From contig JAJECI010000008.1 of the NCBI GenBank assembly GCA_022822065.1, forward strand, positions 221,400 through 285,399: a stretch of DNA of 64,000 nt, read 5' to 3'. Made by a program: the position numbers and the translations under genes. The DNA is from Candidatus Dadabacteria bacterium. GTDB taxonomy: Bacteria > Desulfobacterota_D > UBA1144 > Nemesobacterales > Nemesobacteraceae. Shown here in pieces: positions 27,528 through 35,693 of this stretch. Numbering within the stretch: position 1 is the stretch's first letter; every line of letters begins with the position of its first letter. Below the pieces are notes generated by a model, which made no database searches, was not told the DNA's origin, and was given only the letters and a program-made list of their open reading frames with translations.

Positions 27528-29538
27528 ATGCATTTTAAGAGCGAACAGTCCGACCTAAGAAAAATCTTCATAAAATCGGTCTGTTCTACTCCCCCCCCCC
27601 CATAGAAACCTTCGCCGCCGCTTCGCTGGCGCCGGGAGTTTTCGTTTCCCACTCCCCTTTTTCGTCCTTTTGCTTGTCTCGTTGGTGCTGCTTTTCGCTC
27701 CACGGGCGTCGGCCCAGACAACCGCCTGGTCGGCCACGCTGACTGTAACAGACTTAGGAGCAGGGTTTCACGGTTGCTTTGATGATCAGGCTAGTGCTGC
27801 CATGTGCTCCACTTCCACTGTGCTCACAGACAACGATTTTACTCATAGTAACGTAACTTACCAGATCGAAGCAATTACTTTTGCTAGATCGCTTGTAAGT
27901 GATCCTTGGGCCTTCAGGTTCACGTTCAACAAAGTGATCCCTGCGGATATCAAGACCTGGACGCTGGATTTCGGCAGCAGGCAGGTCTCCCTTGCCAGCC
28001 CGCCCGCGACCTATTCCAACAGCGATAAGACTGTAACTTGGTCTGTAGAGAGCAGCTATACTCTTCCTCAAACGCTTTCGATGAAGCTGAAAACACCGGA
28101 CACCACGGCGCCGACGGTGAGTAGCGCGGCGGTGAACGGGACGGCGCTGACAATCACCTACAACGAGAATCTGGACACCAATTCGGTACCTGCCCCAGGA
28201 CAATTCACCGTCACCGTGGACGGCTCGGGTCAGACTCCCACGGGTGTCGCCATAAACGGCAAGACTGTCACCCTGACCCTAGGCACGGCAGTGGCCACAG
28301 GCCAGACCGTCACGGTTGCCTATAACGCGCCGACCAACAACCCGATCCAGGATGCCTCGGGCAACGATGCGGGCGCCCTCTCCAATCAGCAGGTGACCAA
28401 CAACACACCGGATCCGTCAGCTGCGCCACCACCCCCGCCTCCACCACCTCCCCCCGTCATTGAGTCCCCAGAAGGGGTTAGCCACAGCGGGAACGCTAGT
28501 GACGGTTTCTCCCTTACTCCACTCGGAGAAGGAGGCAGCATTGTCTACAGGAAAAGAACTATAGATATTCCCGTTACCCGGGATGAATGCACTTCTCCCG
28601 GTAATCCCGCACTGATCATATCCCGTAGCACACTTGACCGCGTGAGGGAAATAACCTTCGAACTCTCTGAAACTTCTCCCCAGGATCCTCCTTCCGGGTT
28701 CCGCATGGAGGGCTGCGTTGCGGAAATAGATCCGGGAATAAGACTTGGACAAAGAGAGACAGTGGCTGTATGTCTTCCTACTGCTGAAGTTAACGGAAAA
28801 TCCTATGTTCACCGTTACGACGAAGAGTGGAAGATTCTTCCCTCACGATCAGAGACTGTTAACGGAGAGAAGGTTGTCTGCGGGGATACAGACTCGTTCT
28901 CCATGTTCGGAGTCTTCCTTCCAGTGATTGAGTCAGCTGAAGGGGTTAACCACAGTGAAGACCCAGAGTATGGTTTCTCCCTTACTCCCCTTGGAGAGGG
29001 AGGAAGCATTGTTTACGGGGAGAGGACTATAGATCTTTCTGTTACGGGGGACGTGGGTTCTTCCGGAGATCCAGCGGTGATAGTGTCCCGCAGTGTTCTT
29101 GACCGCGTAGAGGAGATAACCTTCGAGCTCTCGGAAGTCTCTCCCCATGATCCTCCTCCGGGGTTTTATCTTGAGGGTTTCTCTGCGGAAGTGGATCTGG
29201 GAGTAACGCTTGAACCAGGAGAGACAGTATCTGTGTGTCTTCCGTCCGCAGGGGAATCTGATATTTACCGTTACAGTGAAGTGTTGGGGGAGTGGGAGGT
29301 TCTAGAGTCGCGGTCAGAGACTGTTAACGGAGAGGAGGTTGTCTGCGGGGATGTGGGTGCGGTTTCCTTGACCGGAGTGTTTGTTGAGGACACGGGAGGG
29401 TGCGTTATTGCCTCCGCGGGTGGGGAAGGAGTCCCGTGGCGGGGAGCAGTGTTTAACCTTCTCCTCATCATGTCCGTGCTGATGCTCGTTCCGGGGAAGC
29501 ACAGGCCTGGGGCTTATTACAGGAAAGCGTCCGGATGA
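27528..29538 (+). CDS. Surface or secreted protein with SwmB-like domain and two long repeats; start separated from body by a C11 tract
   Basis: The body reads FPLPFFVLLLVSLVLLFAPRASAQTT (a signal peptide), then a ~125-residue Cys-containing domain, then a SwmB-like beta domain (~28099-28400), a poly-Pro linker, two ~155-residue repeats (28456-28923 and 28924-29376) and a C-terminal end GGCVIAS, hydrophobic helix, basic tail. The last element resembles a Cys-containing surface-sorting signal of the PEP-CTERM/Synerg-CTERM type (inference). In this assembly ATG 27528 is out of frame: C11 at 27591-27601 leads to TAG at 27603. With C10 or C13 it would read straight through into the signal peptide. 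The only in-frame alternative, TTG 27670, starts inside the hydrophobic core and gives a poor signal peptide. The gene is therefore either phase-OFF or carries a homopolymer miscount. Function unknown; adhesion or surface display is plausible. Confidence 0.75.
27591..27601. repeat. Poly-C tract, 11 C (possible phase-variation switch)
   Basis: Eleven consecutive C bases lie between ATG 27528 and the signal-peptide coding frame. Lengths of 10 or 13 would restore the frame, whereas 11 leads to a stop codon directly after the tract. It is the longest homopolymer I saw in the window. Confidence 0.85.
28456..29376 (+). repeat. Two tandem ~465-base direct repeats inside the surface-protein gene
   Basis: Both units begin with VIES(P/A)EGV, share FSLTPLGEGGSIVY, IDxxVTxD, EITFELSE and SETVNGExVVCGD, and have similar DNA (e.g. 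GGTTTCTCCCTTACTCC in both). Unit 1 is 28456-28923 and unit 2 28924 to about 29376. Such repeats can gain or lose copies by recombination. Confidence 0.85.
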
Positions 29539-29873
29539 AGCAGTGATTTCAAGTCAGCCTCAACTGATTTGAAAAAACTCCGGACAGCCAATTAACTCAA
29601 AATCCAATCATTTTAATTTGGGGAATTACCAAGTTAAGTTGATAATTCCCTATAAAAGAACAGCCCCCGAAGTGAACACAATAAACCTTCTCATGGTTTT
29701 CTCTTAAAATGGGTAACAGATTCGCAGAATGGTGGTATAGGAGCGCCGGGGCCTGTCAACATTCAAAAGACCTTGAAGTTCCGCTTGTTTCTTGGACGGG
29801 TATTATATTCCACGGAGACTCGACTGGAGTTGACCTACAAATATGATATTTGTATACACAAAGGAGATGAATA
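29539..29873. other. Intergenic region with a hairpin upstream of the lipoprotein gene
   Basis: About 335 bases without a supported gene. It holds an 8-bp hairpin GGGAATTA (29621-29628) / TAATTCCC (29643-29650), without a following T-run, and a strong promoter candidate at 29830-29858. A segment TTTTAATTTGGGGAATTACC near 29611 resembles AACTTAATTTGGTAATTACC at 30451, on the other side of the lipoprotein gene. Confidence 0.5.
29830..29858 (+). promoter_or_regulatory. Predicted promoter of the lipoprotein gene at 29874
   Basis: TTGACC at 29830-29835 and TATACA at 29853-29858 are spaced by 17 bases. AAGGAG at 29861-29866 is the ribosome-binding site for ATG 29874, so the leader would be very short. 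By-eye match. Confidence 0.55.
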
Positions 29874-30431
29874 ATGAAGAAATTTAATCTTGTTTTCATG
29901 GTTTTGGTTTTAGCGATATTTCTTGCCTGCGATGATAACGATAATGCCACTATGGAGATAGAGTCGGAACCGATACCAGTGCAGATGAAAGGGTTTTTCG
30001 CCAGCATTGATGAAAACAACATGAACGACTGTCAGAGTGAGGACCTGACTCTGATGGTGGAAGATGAGTTGGTCGTTGGCAGCACCAACATTACGGCAAT
30101 AGGTGCGGGCGAAGCATTTGATGAAGCGATATTCGGATATATAGGTATAAAGACGGAAAGCCATATAGCCGCTTCTTACGTAACGTCAACAAGGGAAGGC
30201 AATCTTGTCAATCCCGGCGTTCTTTACCTCAGGAAGAAAGGGGATATATACGTTGGGTTCTGGGGTGGCGAAGCTACACGCCCAGCAGGCAATCCATCTG
30301 TCGTTTGTCCTTACATAATGGTTCCGGCAGATATGGCGGAAGAAGATGGTTGTGAAGCGGAAGCGTATTCTGAATATCTCAAGAACGAAGATGGTTCATT
30401 AAAGACTTGTACCGGAGCACCAAACAGTTAA
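29874..30431 (+). CDS. Orphan lipoprotein, 185 residues (paralogue of the one at 57967)
   Basis: The N-terminus MKKFNLVFMVLVLAIFLAC has a canonical lipobox with Cys 19, then Asp/Asn-rich residues (DDNDNA). The Asp after Cys could be an inner-membrane retention signal if E. coli rules apply. A 140-residue domain follows with conserved blocks shared with the protein at 57967: (E/Q)M(R/K)GF(F/Y), DC.xED..L, A.(I/Y)ASY(V/Y)(T/V)S, YxGxW and VVCPYxMVPA. No named family recognised. AAGGAG lies 7 bases before the ATG, downstream of a strong promoter. Function unknown. Confidence 0.7.
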   Translation: MKKFNLVFMVLVLAIFLACDDNDNATMEIESEPIPVQMKGFFASIDENNMNDCQSEDLTLMVEDELVVGSTNITAIGAGEAFDEAIFGYIGIKTESHIAASYVTSTREGNLVNPGVLYLRKKGDIYVGFWGGEATRPAGNPSVVCPYIMVPADMAEEDGCEAEAYSEYLKNEDGSLKTCTGAPNS

Positions 30432-30503
30432 TGCACAAAAAGATTTCGTCAACTTAATTTGGTAATTACCTTGATTTGATTCCTGCAAACACCGCTTGCG
30501 GAA

Positions 30504-30532
30504 TTGACTTTGCCCCCGCTATTAGCTTTATT
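30504..30532 (+). promoter_or_regulatory. Predicted promoter of mqnC with a very short leader
   Basis: TTGACT at 30504-30509 and TTTATT at 30527-30532, with 17 bases between. The start would be about 4 bases before ATG 30543. No Shine-Dalgarno is visible for that ATG. Weaker -10 match than the others. Confidence 0.35.
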
Positions 30533-30542
30533 AATTTTCTCT

Positions 30543-31622
30543 ATGAGTTCGCTTGAGAATATCTACGGGAAGGTTTTTGAAGGTAAGCGGATATCGACCG
30601 ACGAAGCCGCCTTGCTTCTCGCAGAGGCCGACCTCCTTCAACTCGGTTCCCTGGCCGATATAGCAAGAAAAAGGTTTAATCCGGAAAACATAGTGACCTT
30701 CGTCGCGGACACGAACCCCAACTACACGAACGTCTGCGACACGGAGTGTCTTTTCTGCGCCTTCTGGAGACCGCCGGGCGCCTACGACGCCTACACCCTG
30801 AGCGTCGACAAGGTGATTGAAATAATACGCACCTCGTACCATAACGGCGCCACCACGGTCCTTCTGCAGGGCGGTCACAACCCGGAACTAAAGCTTGACT
30901 ACTACATTGAAATCGTAAAAAGGGCCACGAAGGAGATACCGGACCTTCATCTCCACGCCTTCTCCGCCCCGGAGATAGCCGCCATTGCCAGTTATGAAAA
31001 CCTCGACACCACATACGTGCTGCAGAGCCTCTGGGACGCGGGGTTAAGAACAATACCGGGAGGCGGGGCCGAGGTGCTCTCCAACAAGGCTAGAAGAGCG
31101 ATAAGCCCTCTCAAGATAGATGCCGACACGTGGATGAGAATCACCAGGGAAGCTCACCTCGTGGGCTTCAAGACGACCGCGACCATGATGTTCGGCCACC
31201 TTGAGGAGGACGAGGACATAATCGAGCACCTCTTCAGGATAAGAGAGCTTCAGGATGAAACGGGGAACTTCCTGGCGTTTATCCCCTGGACATTCAAACC
31301 GAAAAACACCCTGCTTGAAAAAAGAATAAAGGACGAGGTCGGCGGGGAGAGATACCTCAGGGTTCTCTCGGTATGCAGGATATTCCTTGATAACTTCAAG
31401 CATGTGCAGGGGTCCTGGTTTACCCAGGGAAAGAAAATGGGTTCAATGTCCCTGCACTACGGCGCGAGCGACCTCGGCGGGACTCTTTACGACGAAAACG
31501 TCCTGGGGTGCGCCGAGAACAAGATCCGCTCAACCGTGGACGAGCTCGTTCACATGATAAAAAGCGCAGGGTTTAACCCCGCGCAGAGAAATACCTATTA
31601 CGAAATTCTGGAACGGTTCTAG
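30543..31622 (+). CDS. mqnC: Cyclic dehypoxanthinyl futalosine synthase (radical SAM)
   Basis: MqnC closes the ring of dehypoxanthine futalosine in the futalosine route to menaquinone. The cysteine triad is in NVCDTECLFCAF (CxxxCxxC, with the CDTEC spacing), followed by QGGHNPELKLDYY, LHAFSAPEIAAIA, GGGAEVLS, TATMMFGHLE and RELQDETGNFLAFIPW, all characteristic of MqnC rather than MqnE or CofH. I chose ATG 30543 (359 residues, opening MSSLENIYG) over an upstream TTG at 30504, because the extra residues look non-homologous. No other mqn gene is in the window. Presence implies menaquinone, hence anaerobic or microaerobic respiration, but this is inference. Confidence 0.9.
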   Translation: MSSLENIYGKVFEGKRISTDEAALLLAEADLLQLGSLADIARKRFNPENIVTFVADTNPNYTNVCDTECLFCAFWRPPGAYDAYTLSVDKVIEIIRTSYHNGATTVLLQGGHNPELKLDYYIEIVKRATKEIPDLHLHAFSAPEIAAIASYENLDTTYVLQSLWDAGLRTIPGGGAEVLSNKARRAISPLKIDADTWMRITREAHLVGFKTTATMMFGHLEEDEDIIEHLFRIRELQDETGNFLAFIPWTFKPKNTLLEKRIKDEVGGERYLRVLSVCRIFLDNFKHVQGSWFTQGKKMGSMSLHYGASDLGGTLYDENVLGCAENKIRSTVDELVHMIKSAGFNPAQRNTYYEILERF

Positions 31623-31696
31623 AAGCTGTTAACTATCTCTATCACGGCAACCTTAAATCTTCCCTTTCCCGTCCGCTTCCAGAGCGAGCGGCTCGC

Positions 31697-32056
31697 TCAT
31701 CGATTGCCCCTGCCCGCGGGACCGTTCAGCACGCCTCCCCAGTAGCATGTCCGGACATATCCTTTTCCGACACAGCTCTGCCCGGTACCGAAATTATAGT
31801 AATATCCTGTCCGGCTATCGTAACTCCAGGGATTGAAATTGCTGTCGTAGCCCCTCATGTTCCCGTCCGGTTCGACAGTCGCATTCCAGTACGCCCCTGT
31901 TTTCGTGTCAAAGCCGTGAAAGGTCGTCCTGCCCTTGGAATCCGTATTCCAATAGTAGCTGTTTCCCGAATACCAGTCGTGGCCCGTCCCGCTCTGGGCA
32001 TAAGCAGGCAGCGAAAACGCGGTCACTAACACAAGCAGTAACGGCAAGAACCTCAT
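31697..32056 (-). CDS. Small secreted Tyr/Gly-rich protein
   Basis: 119 residues with a signal peptide (MRFLPLLLVLVTAFSLPAYA). The mature ~98 residues are rich in Trp, Tyr, Gly and Asn, with short imperfect repeats of the form G-x-(Y/F)-(Y/W)-N (SYYWNTDSKG, AYWNATVEPDG, YYYNFGTGQ), and two Cys near the end that could pair. No enzymatic motif. It resembles small secreted aromatic-repeat proteins of unknown function in aquatic bacteria. Alone on the minus strand; the mqnC gene ends 75 bases away on the other strand. Confidence 0.6.
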   Translation of the reverse strand: MRFLPLLLVLVTAFSLPAYAQSGTGHDWYSGNSYYWNTDSKGRTTFHGFDTKTGAYWNATVEPDGNMRGYDSNFNPWSYDSRTGYYYNFGTGQSCVGKGYVRTCYWGGVLNGPAGRGNR

Positions 32057-32149
32057 TTTGCTAAAATAACAGGTTTTAAGCGAGCCCGCAAAAAAGCAGA
32101 CCGGGAAGGAGAACCGATATCTCGAAACAGGCGGAAATAATGCCCGTTT

Positions 32150-32521
32150 TCACTCGGTAACGGCTACTATCCAGCTGTTTCCCGCGAAATCCACGCCGCA
32201 GACAACTTCCGGTCTCTGGGAAAAGACATAGTCAAAGAACTCAAGCGCGCTGCTCGTATGCACCGAGACCCCGAGATACTCCTCGAGGTTCTCCGCGGAA
32301 ACGCCCGAACACTCAAAGGCGCAGAGCTCGAAGTCGACCGCCCCCTCTCGATTGACCGCCGTGGGGCGGGGCGAAAAAGAAGCGCTCACGAGCGAGGTTT
32401 CCGAGGCAATTTCCATCCGCACGTCAAAGCCGCCGCCGAAAAGAAAGAAAACCTCGGCAAACACCTCGTCTATCGAGTTAAGATAAAACTCCCTTGCCTG
32501 GGGCTTTGTATCCATTTTCAC
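32150..32521 (-). CDS. Hypothetical protein, 123 residues
   Basis: The start is GTG 32521, which overlaps the TGA stop of the KDPG-aldolase gene (GTGA), so it is translationally coupled to it; ATG 32515 is an alternative. A compact, soluble alpha/beta-looking protein with no signal and no recognised family. Coupling to an aldolase-like gene is the only functional clue. Confidence 0.55.
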   Translation of the reverse strand: MKMDTKPQAREFYLNSIDEVFAEVFFLFGGGFDVRMEIASETSLVSASFSPRPTAVNREGAVDFELCAFECSGVSAENLEEYLGVSVHTSSALEFFDYVFSQRPEVVCGVDFAGNSWIVAVTE

Positions 32522-33129
32522 TCAGAGAGCCGGAAGAACTCCTCGGCCCTTTGCTTTATGGACTGATAGCCGTCCCCTCCGCCCAGAAGCGCGGTAGACA
32601 CCCCGGCAAGCGCGGCTCCCGCCGAGAGATAATCCCGGATGTTGTCCGCGGTAATTCCTCCGGTGACCATGATATCCATAAATCCGAGAGGCTCCTTTAT
32701 GGCCTTCACGTAACCCGGACCGAAACTCGAAGCGGGGAATATCTTCACGAAGTCCGCCCCGATGCTGCGGGCGTTAACCATCTCGGACGACGTGAAGGCG
32801 CCTGAGACCACCGTGACGCCGTTTTTCCGGCAATACTCGATTATCCCGGGATCGGTGTGCGGAGAAACTATGAAACGGGCCCCGCAACCGGACATCCGCT
32901 CGGCTGAATCACGGTCAAGAACCGTGCCCGCCCCGACGCATATCCCGTCCTCGGAGGCAAGTTCCCGAAGAAGTTTTTCAGAACCCGGAGAAATTGATAT
33001 GATCTCTATGATTCTTATCCCGCCGTCGACGCATCCCCTTGCGAATTCAAGAGATTTTTCGTAACTCGCGGACCTTATAACGGCCACGACCCTGTTTTTC
33101 TTCATGAATTCAATCGCAGTTTCTTCCAT
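32518..33129 (-). CDS. KDPG/KHG aldolase (2-keto-3-deoxy-6-phosphogluconate aldolase) family
   Basis: 203 residues of a class I aldolase TIM barrel. VVAVIRS starts the barrel, IRIIEI supplies the active-site Glu, and FVKIFPASSFGP contains the Schiff-base Lys; MVTGGI and the late phosphate-binding GVSTALLGGG complete the family pattern. In Entner-Doudoroff metabolism the enzyme yields pyruvate and glyceraldehyde-3-phosphate; in others it acts on KHG. Edd is not in the window, so the pathway is uncertain. A hypothetical gene overlaps its stop, and a PerR-like gene is divergent upstream. Confidence 0.85.
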   Translation of the reverse strand: MEETAIEFMKKNRVVAVIRSASYEKSLEFARGCVDGGIRIIEIISISPGSEKLLRELASEDGICVGAGTVLDRDSAERMSGCGARFIVSPHTDPGIIEYCRKNGVTVVSGAFTSSEMVNARSIGADFVKIFPASSFGPGYVKAIKEPLGFMDIMVTGGITADNIRDYLSAGAALAGVSTALLGGGDGYQSIKQRAEEFFRLSE

Positions 33130-33206
33130 GGCGCGCGGTTTGAGGCTTAAGCACTTTTAAGGTACACTGAGACTGGCTTGTTTTAATGCCCATAAAGGGA
33201 CAGATC

Positions 33207-33656
33207 ATGAAAAATTCGGAACTCAGAACCGAAAACAAGATATCGCAATTCATAAAAAGAAGCAAAGAGCTGGGGCTTAAGGTAACTCCCCAGAGAATAG
33301 CGATATACAGGGAGCTTGCGGGAAGCATGCAGCACCCAAGCACCGAGATGATCTACAAGAACATAAAGGACTACTACCCGAACATATCCCTTACCACCGT
33401 GTACAGGACGCTTGAGACATTCGAGAAAATGGGGCTAATATCCGTAGTCAACACCCTTTATCACGCCGCAAGATACGACGCCAACATGGAACCTCACCAC
33501 CACGTCGTATGCGTGAAGTGCAAAAAAATAGAGGATCTCTACGACGACTCGATAGCTTACTCGGAACTTGACCCGCAAATAGACAATTACAAAATTCTTG
33601 GATACTCGGTGCTTTTCAGCGGAATCTGCGAGGAATGCAAAACCCTCAACAACTGA
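33207..33656 (+). CDS. Fur-family regulator, PerR-type by residue pattern
   Basis: ATG 33207 is preferred to the upstream ATG 33186 because AAGGGAC lies about 6 bases before it; the product is then about 149 residues. The N-terminal winged helix contains LKVTPQRIAIYREL and SLTTVYRTLE. The metal-sensing site shows HPST, RYD, the His cluster HHHVVCVKCKK and a structural Zn Cys pair CEEC. The position that discriminates PerR (Asp) from Fur (Glu) is Asp in KIEDL, by my alignment to B. subtilis PerR, so peroxide sensing is likely. Divergent from the KDPG-aldolase gene; target genes unknown. Confidence 0.85.
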   Translation: MKNSELRTENKISQFIKRSKELGLKVTPQRIAIYRELAGSMQHPSTEMIYKNIKDYYPNISLTTVYRTLETFEKMGLISVVNTLYHAARYDANMEPHHHVVCVKCKKIEDLYDDSIAYSELDPQIDNYKILGYSVLFSGICEECKTLNN

Positions 33657-33702
33657 CCGGAAGCCATCTGTTTCTCGCGAGACCGCCTAAAAGAGCGGAA
33701 AA

Positions 33703-35004
33703 ATGAAGATTCCCCCAGGCTTTGAACGAGCCATAAACTTCAGTCTTCTGGATTCCATATTCTCAAGAAGATCGCGCCGCTTCGGCCTCGGGATGGAAAT
33801 TCCCGAGGGAAACCTGGCGTACAGTTCCGCTCACGACCCGGTTCCTCTCTCAGAACTTGAAGAGGCTTTCCTGATCTGGGCGGGCACCGGAACCACGGGT
33901 CTTTCCCTGGGGGATCTCCCGAGAACCGGCATATCGTGGCTTTTCCAGTGGACCGGCAGAAGCTGGCCGTGCTCCTGCAACTCCCATTCGACCGAGCTTT
34001 TCTACACAAACGACGAAGGCGTCTACATGGTGCGGCTTTTTGACCTCATGCCTCCCGACACCTCCATTTTCATGTCGCTTGACAGGGAAAAGCAGCTTGA
34101 AAAAATAGTCGAGCTTTTCAGGGCGAGCAGAATTACCCTTGAGAACCAAAGGGCCGATCTCCCGAAGGGAGAACCCGGCCTTTTCGACTTTAACGCGTGG
34201 AACACCAACAAGCCGGGAACGACTTTCTTTGTCCCGGTGACCAACACCACCGTTGAGTACATGGTGCTTCTGTTCATATACTTCGGAGCCAAGTACGGGT
34301 TTAACATTATTGACGAACTAAACGGGGGAAGGTCGTGCGGCCTCGATAAGTGGATAGAGAAAGGCTACATCAGAAACGACGTCAGGCTCTCTCTTTTCGA
34401 CCTGGAGTTAAGGGTGCTGACCACGCTTAACGTGGAGCAGGCCTTCATAAGCCAGAACATGAATCTCGCGCTGCAGGCCCTGGGTCTCGGAGGCTGGACT
34501 TTCACCGGGCTGCTTCCCCATTACGCGCTCGGGGTCGACCCTTCCCACAAGGGGCTCGGATTCCGGTTCGTCCAGCCGGAGGAAAGCATCAGGAGCACAA
34601 ATCCGCCTTATCCTGTCGGAAGGGACGGGGTTTTCGAATCCCTCTGCCCTCCCTACGTGGCGGACATGAGTGAAGCTGTCGACAGGTTCCTAGAAGTAAG
34701 AGGCCAGTTCTGGAAGGAGGACAATCCGTTTCCCTACAGAGATCCCGCGTCTATTCTGCAGGATGAATACCACCCTTCCGAGGTCAGGATACAGATAGTA
34801 AAGGATTTCTGCACCTACGTGCATGAGAACTACGGAAGATTCCCGGCTTTCCTGGACCCGATGTTCGTTCGCCTCGTATTCCAGGCCCACCATCTCGATC
34901 TTGATTTCTACGACAAGTATTTCGAGAAAGATTCATACCACGACCTGCACAAAGAACACTTCAAGCTCTGGCACCCGGAACTCGAGGATCCTTTCGGGAA
35001 ATAG
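33703..35004 (+). CDS. Nitroreductase-like protein, 433 residues, function unknown
   Basis: A conserved-looking cytosolic protein without a named family I can assign. Two segments resemble nitroreductase FMN domains: SRRSRRF near the N-terminus (residues ~21-27), followed by LSELEEAFL, and NMNLALQALGLGGW in the middle, a good match to the (N)MxLAAxALGLGxxW block. It is longer than ordinary nitroreductases (~200), so a fused or double form is likely. The middle third is Trp- and Cys-containing (WPCSCNSHSTELF). Alone on plus after the PerR-like gene; it might be regulated by it. Could be an FMN- or NAD(P)H-dependent reductase. Confidence 0.55.
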   Translation: MKIPPGFERAINFSLLDSIFSRRSRRFGLGMEIPEGNLAYSSAHDPVPLSELEEAFLIWAGTGTTGLSLGDLPRTGISWLFQWTGRSWPCSCNSHSTELFYTNDEGVYMVRLFDLMPPDTSIFMSLDREKQLEKIVELFRASRITLENQRADLPKGEPGLFDFNAWNTNKPGTTFFVPVTNTTVEYMVLLFIYFGAKYGFNIIDELNGGRSCGLDKWIEKGYIRNDVRLSLFDLELRVLTTLNVEQAFISQNMNLALQALGLGGWTFTGLLPHYALGVDPSHKGLGFRFVQPEESIRSTNPPYPVGRDGVFESLCPPYVADMSEAVDRFLEVRGQFWKEDNPFPYRDPASILQDEYHPSEVRIQIVKDFCTYVHENYGRFPAFLDPMFVRLVFQAHHLDLDFYDKYFEKDSYHDLHKEHFKLWHPELEDPFGK

Positions 35005-35034
35005 GCCGCGGGCAGCAAACCAAGCAGTCTTCGC

Positions 35035-35604
35035 TCAGGATTTCGCCCTTTCTAGGTAGTTCCCGTTTCTGGTATCGACCTTTATCATGTCCCCGATATT
35101 GATAAAAAGAGGAACCGCCACCACCGCCCCGGTCTCTATGGTTGCCGGTTTCGTGGTGCTTGAAACCGTATCTCCCTTCACTCCGGGTTCAGTGTGAGTG
35201 ACCTCAAAGACAACGGCTGTGGGAAGTTCCACTCCTATGAGCTCTCCTTCATGCATCTGCACCGTGACTTCCTGCTGTTCCTTGAGAAACTTCGCCGTAT
35301 CCCCTATCGCGTCCGCCCTGAAGGGAAACTGGTCGAAAGTCTCGGAGTCCATGAAGTAGAACATCTCATCGTCCCTGTAGAGGTACTGCATGGTTCTTTT
35401 CTGGATATCGGGAACGTTAAACGTGTCTCCCGCGCGGAATTTCATTTCCCGCACGGCCCCCGTGGCGATATTCTTAAGCCTCGCCGTGACTATCGGGCTT
35501 CTCTGCGCCATCTTTGAATGCTTGTACTCGACTATCTCCCAGATCGCCCCTTCGGTCTCGATCTTCATTCCCTTGTGAAAACCGCTCGTGTCAACAACAG
35601 CCAT
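35035..35604 (-). CDS. efp: Elongation factor P, with Gln at the modification position
   Basis: EF-P rescues ribosomes stalled on polyproline. 189 residues, normal, with the KOW-like N-domain, two OB domains and the usual VDTRNGNYLERA end. The loop that contacts the tRNA reads YKHSKMAQRSP at residues 27-37; the residue equivalent to E. coli Lys34 is Gln34. The known modifications (beta-lysine on Lys, rhamnose on Arg, aminopentanol on Lys) all need Lys or Arg, so this EF-P may be unmodified or modified in a novel manner. No epmA, epmB or earP homologue is in the window. Confidence 0.95.
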   Translation of the reverse strand: MAVVDTSGFHKGMKIETEGAIWEIVEYKHSKMAQRSPIVTARLKNIATGAVREMKFRAGDTFNVPDIQKRTMQYLYRDDEMFYFMDSETFDQFPFRADAIGDTAKFLKEQQEVTVQMHEGELIGVELPTAVVFEVTHTEPGVKGDTVSSTTKPATIETGAVVAVPLFINIGDMIKVDTRNGNYLERAKS

Positions 35605-35693
35605 TTCGGATTCGATCCTCCTTCATAAGTTTGCAGAAAACAGTTTTTCTCGGAAATTCTCGCTTGCCATCAGCATGCTATCAATCTTCGTAG

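Noticed and set aside
29709..29846. 45-codon frame starting MGNRFAEWW
   Set aside because: No ribosome-binding site and no conserved feature; left as intergenic.
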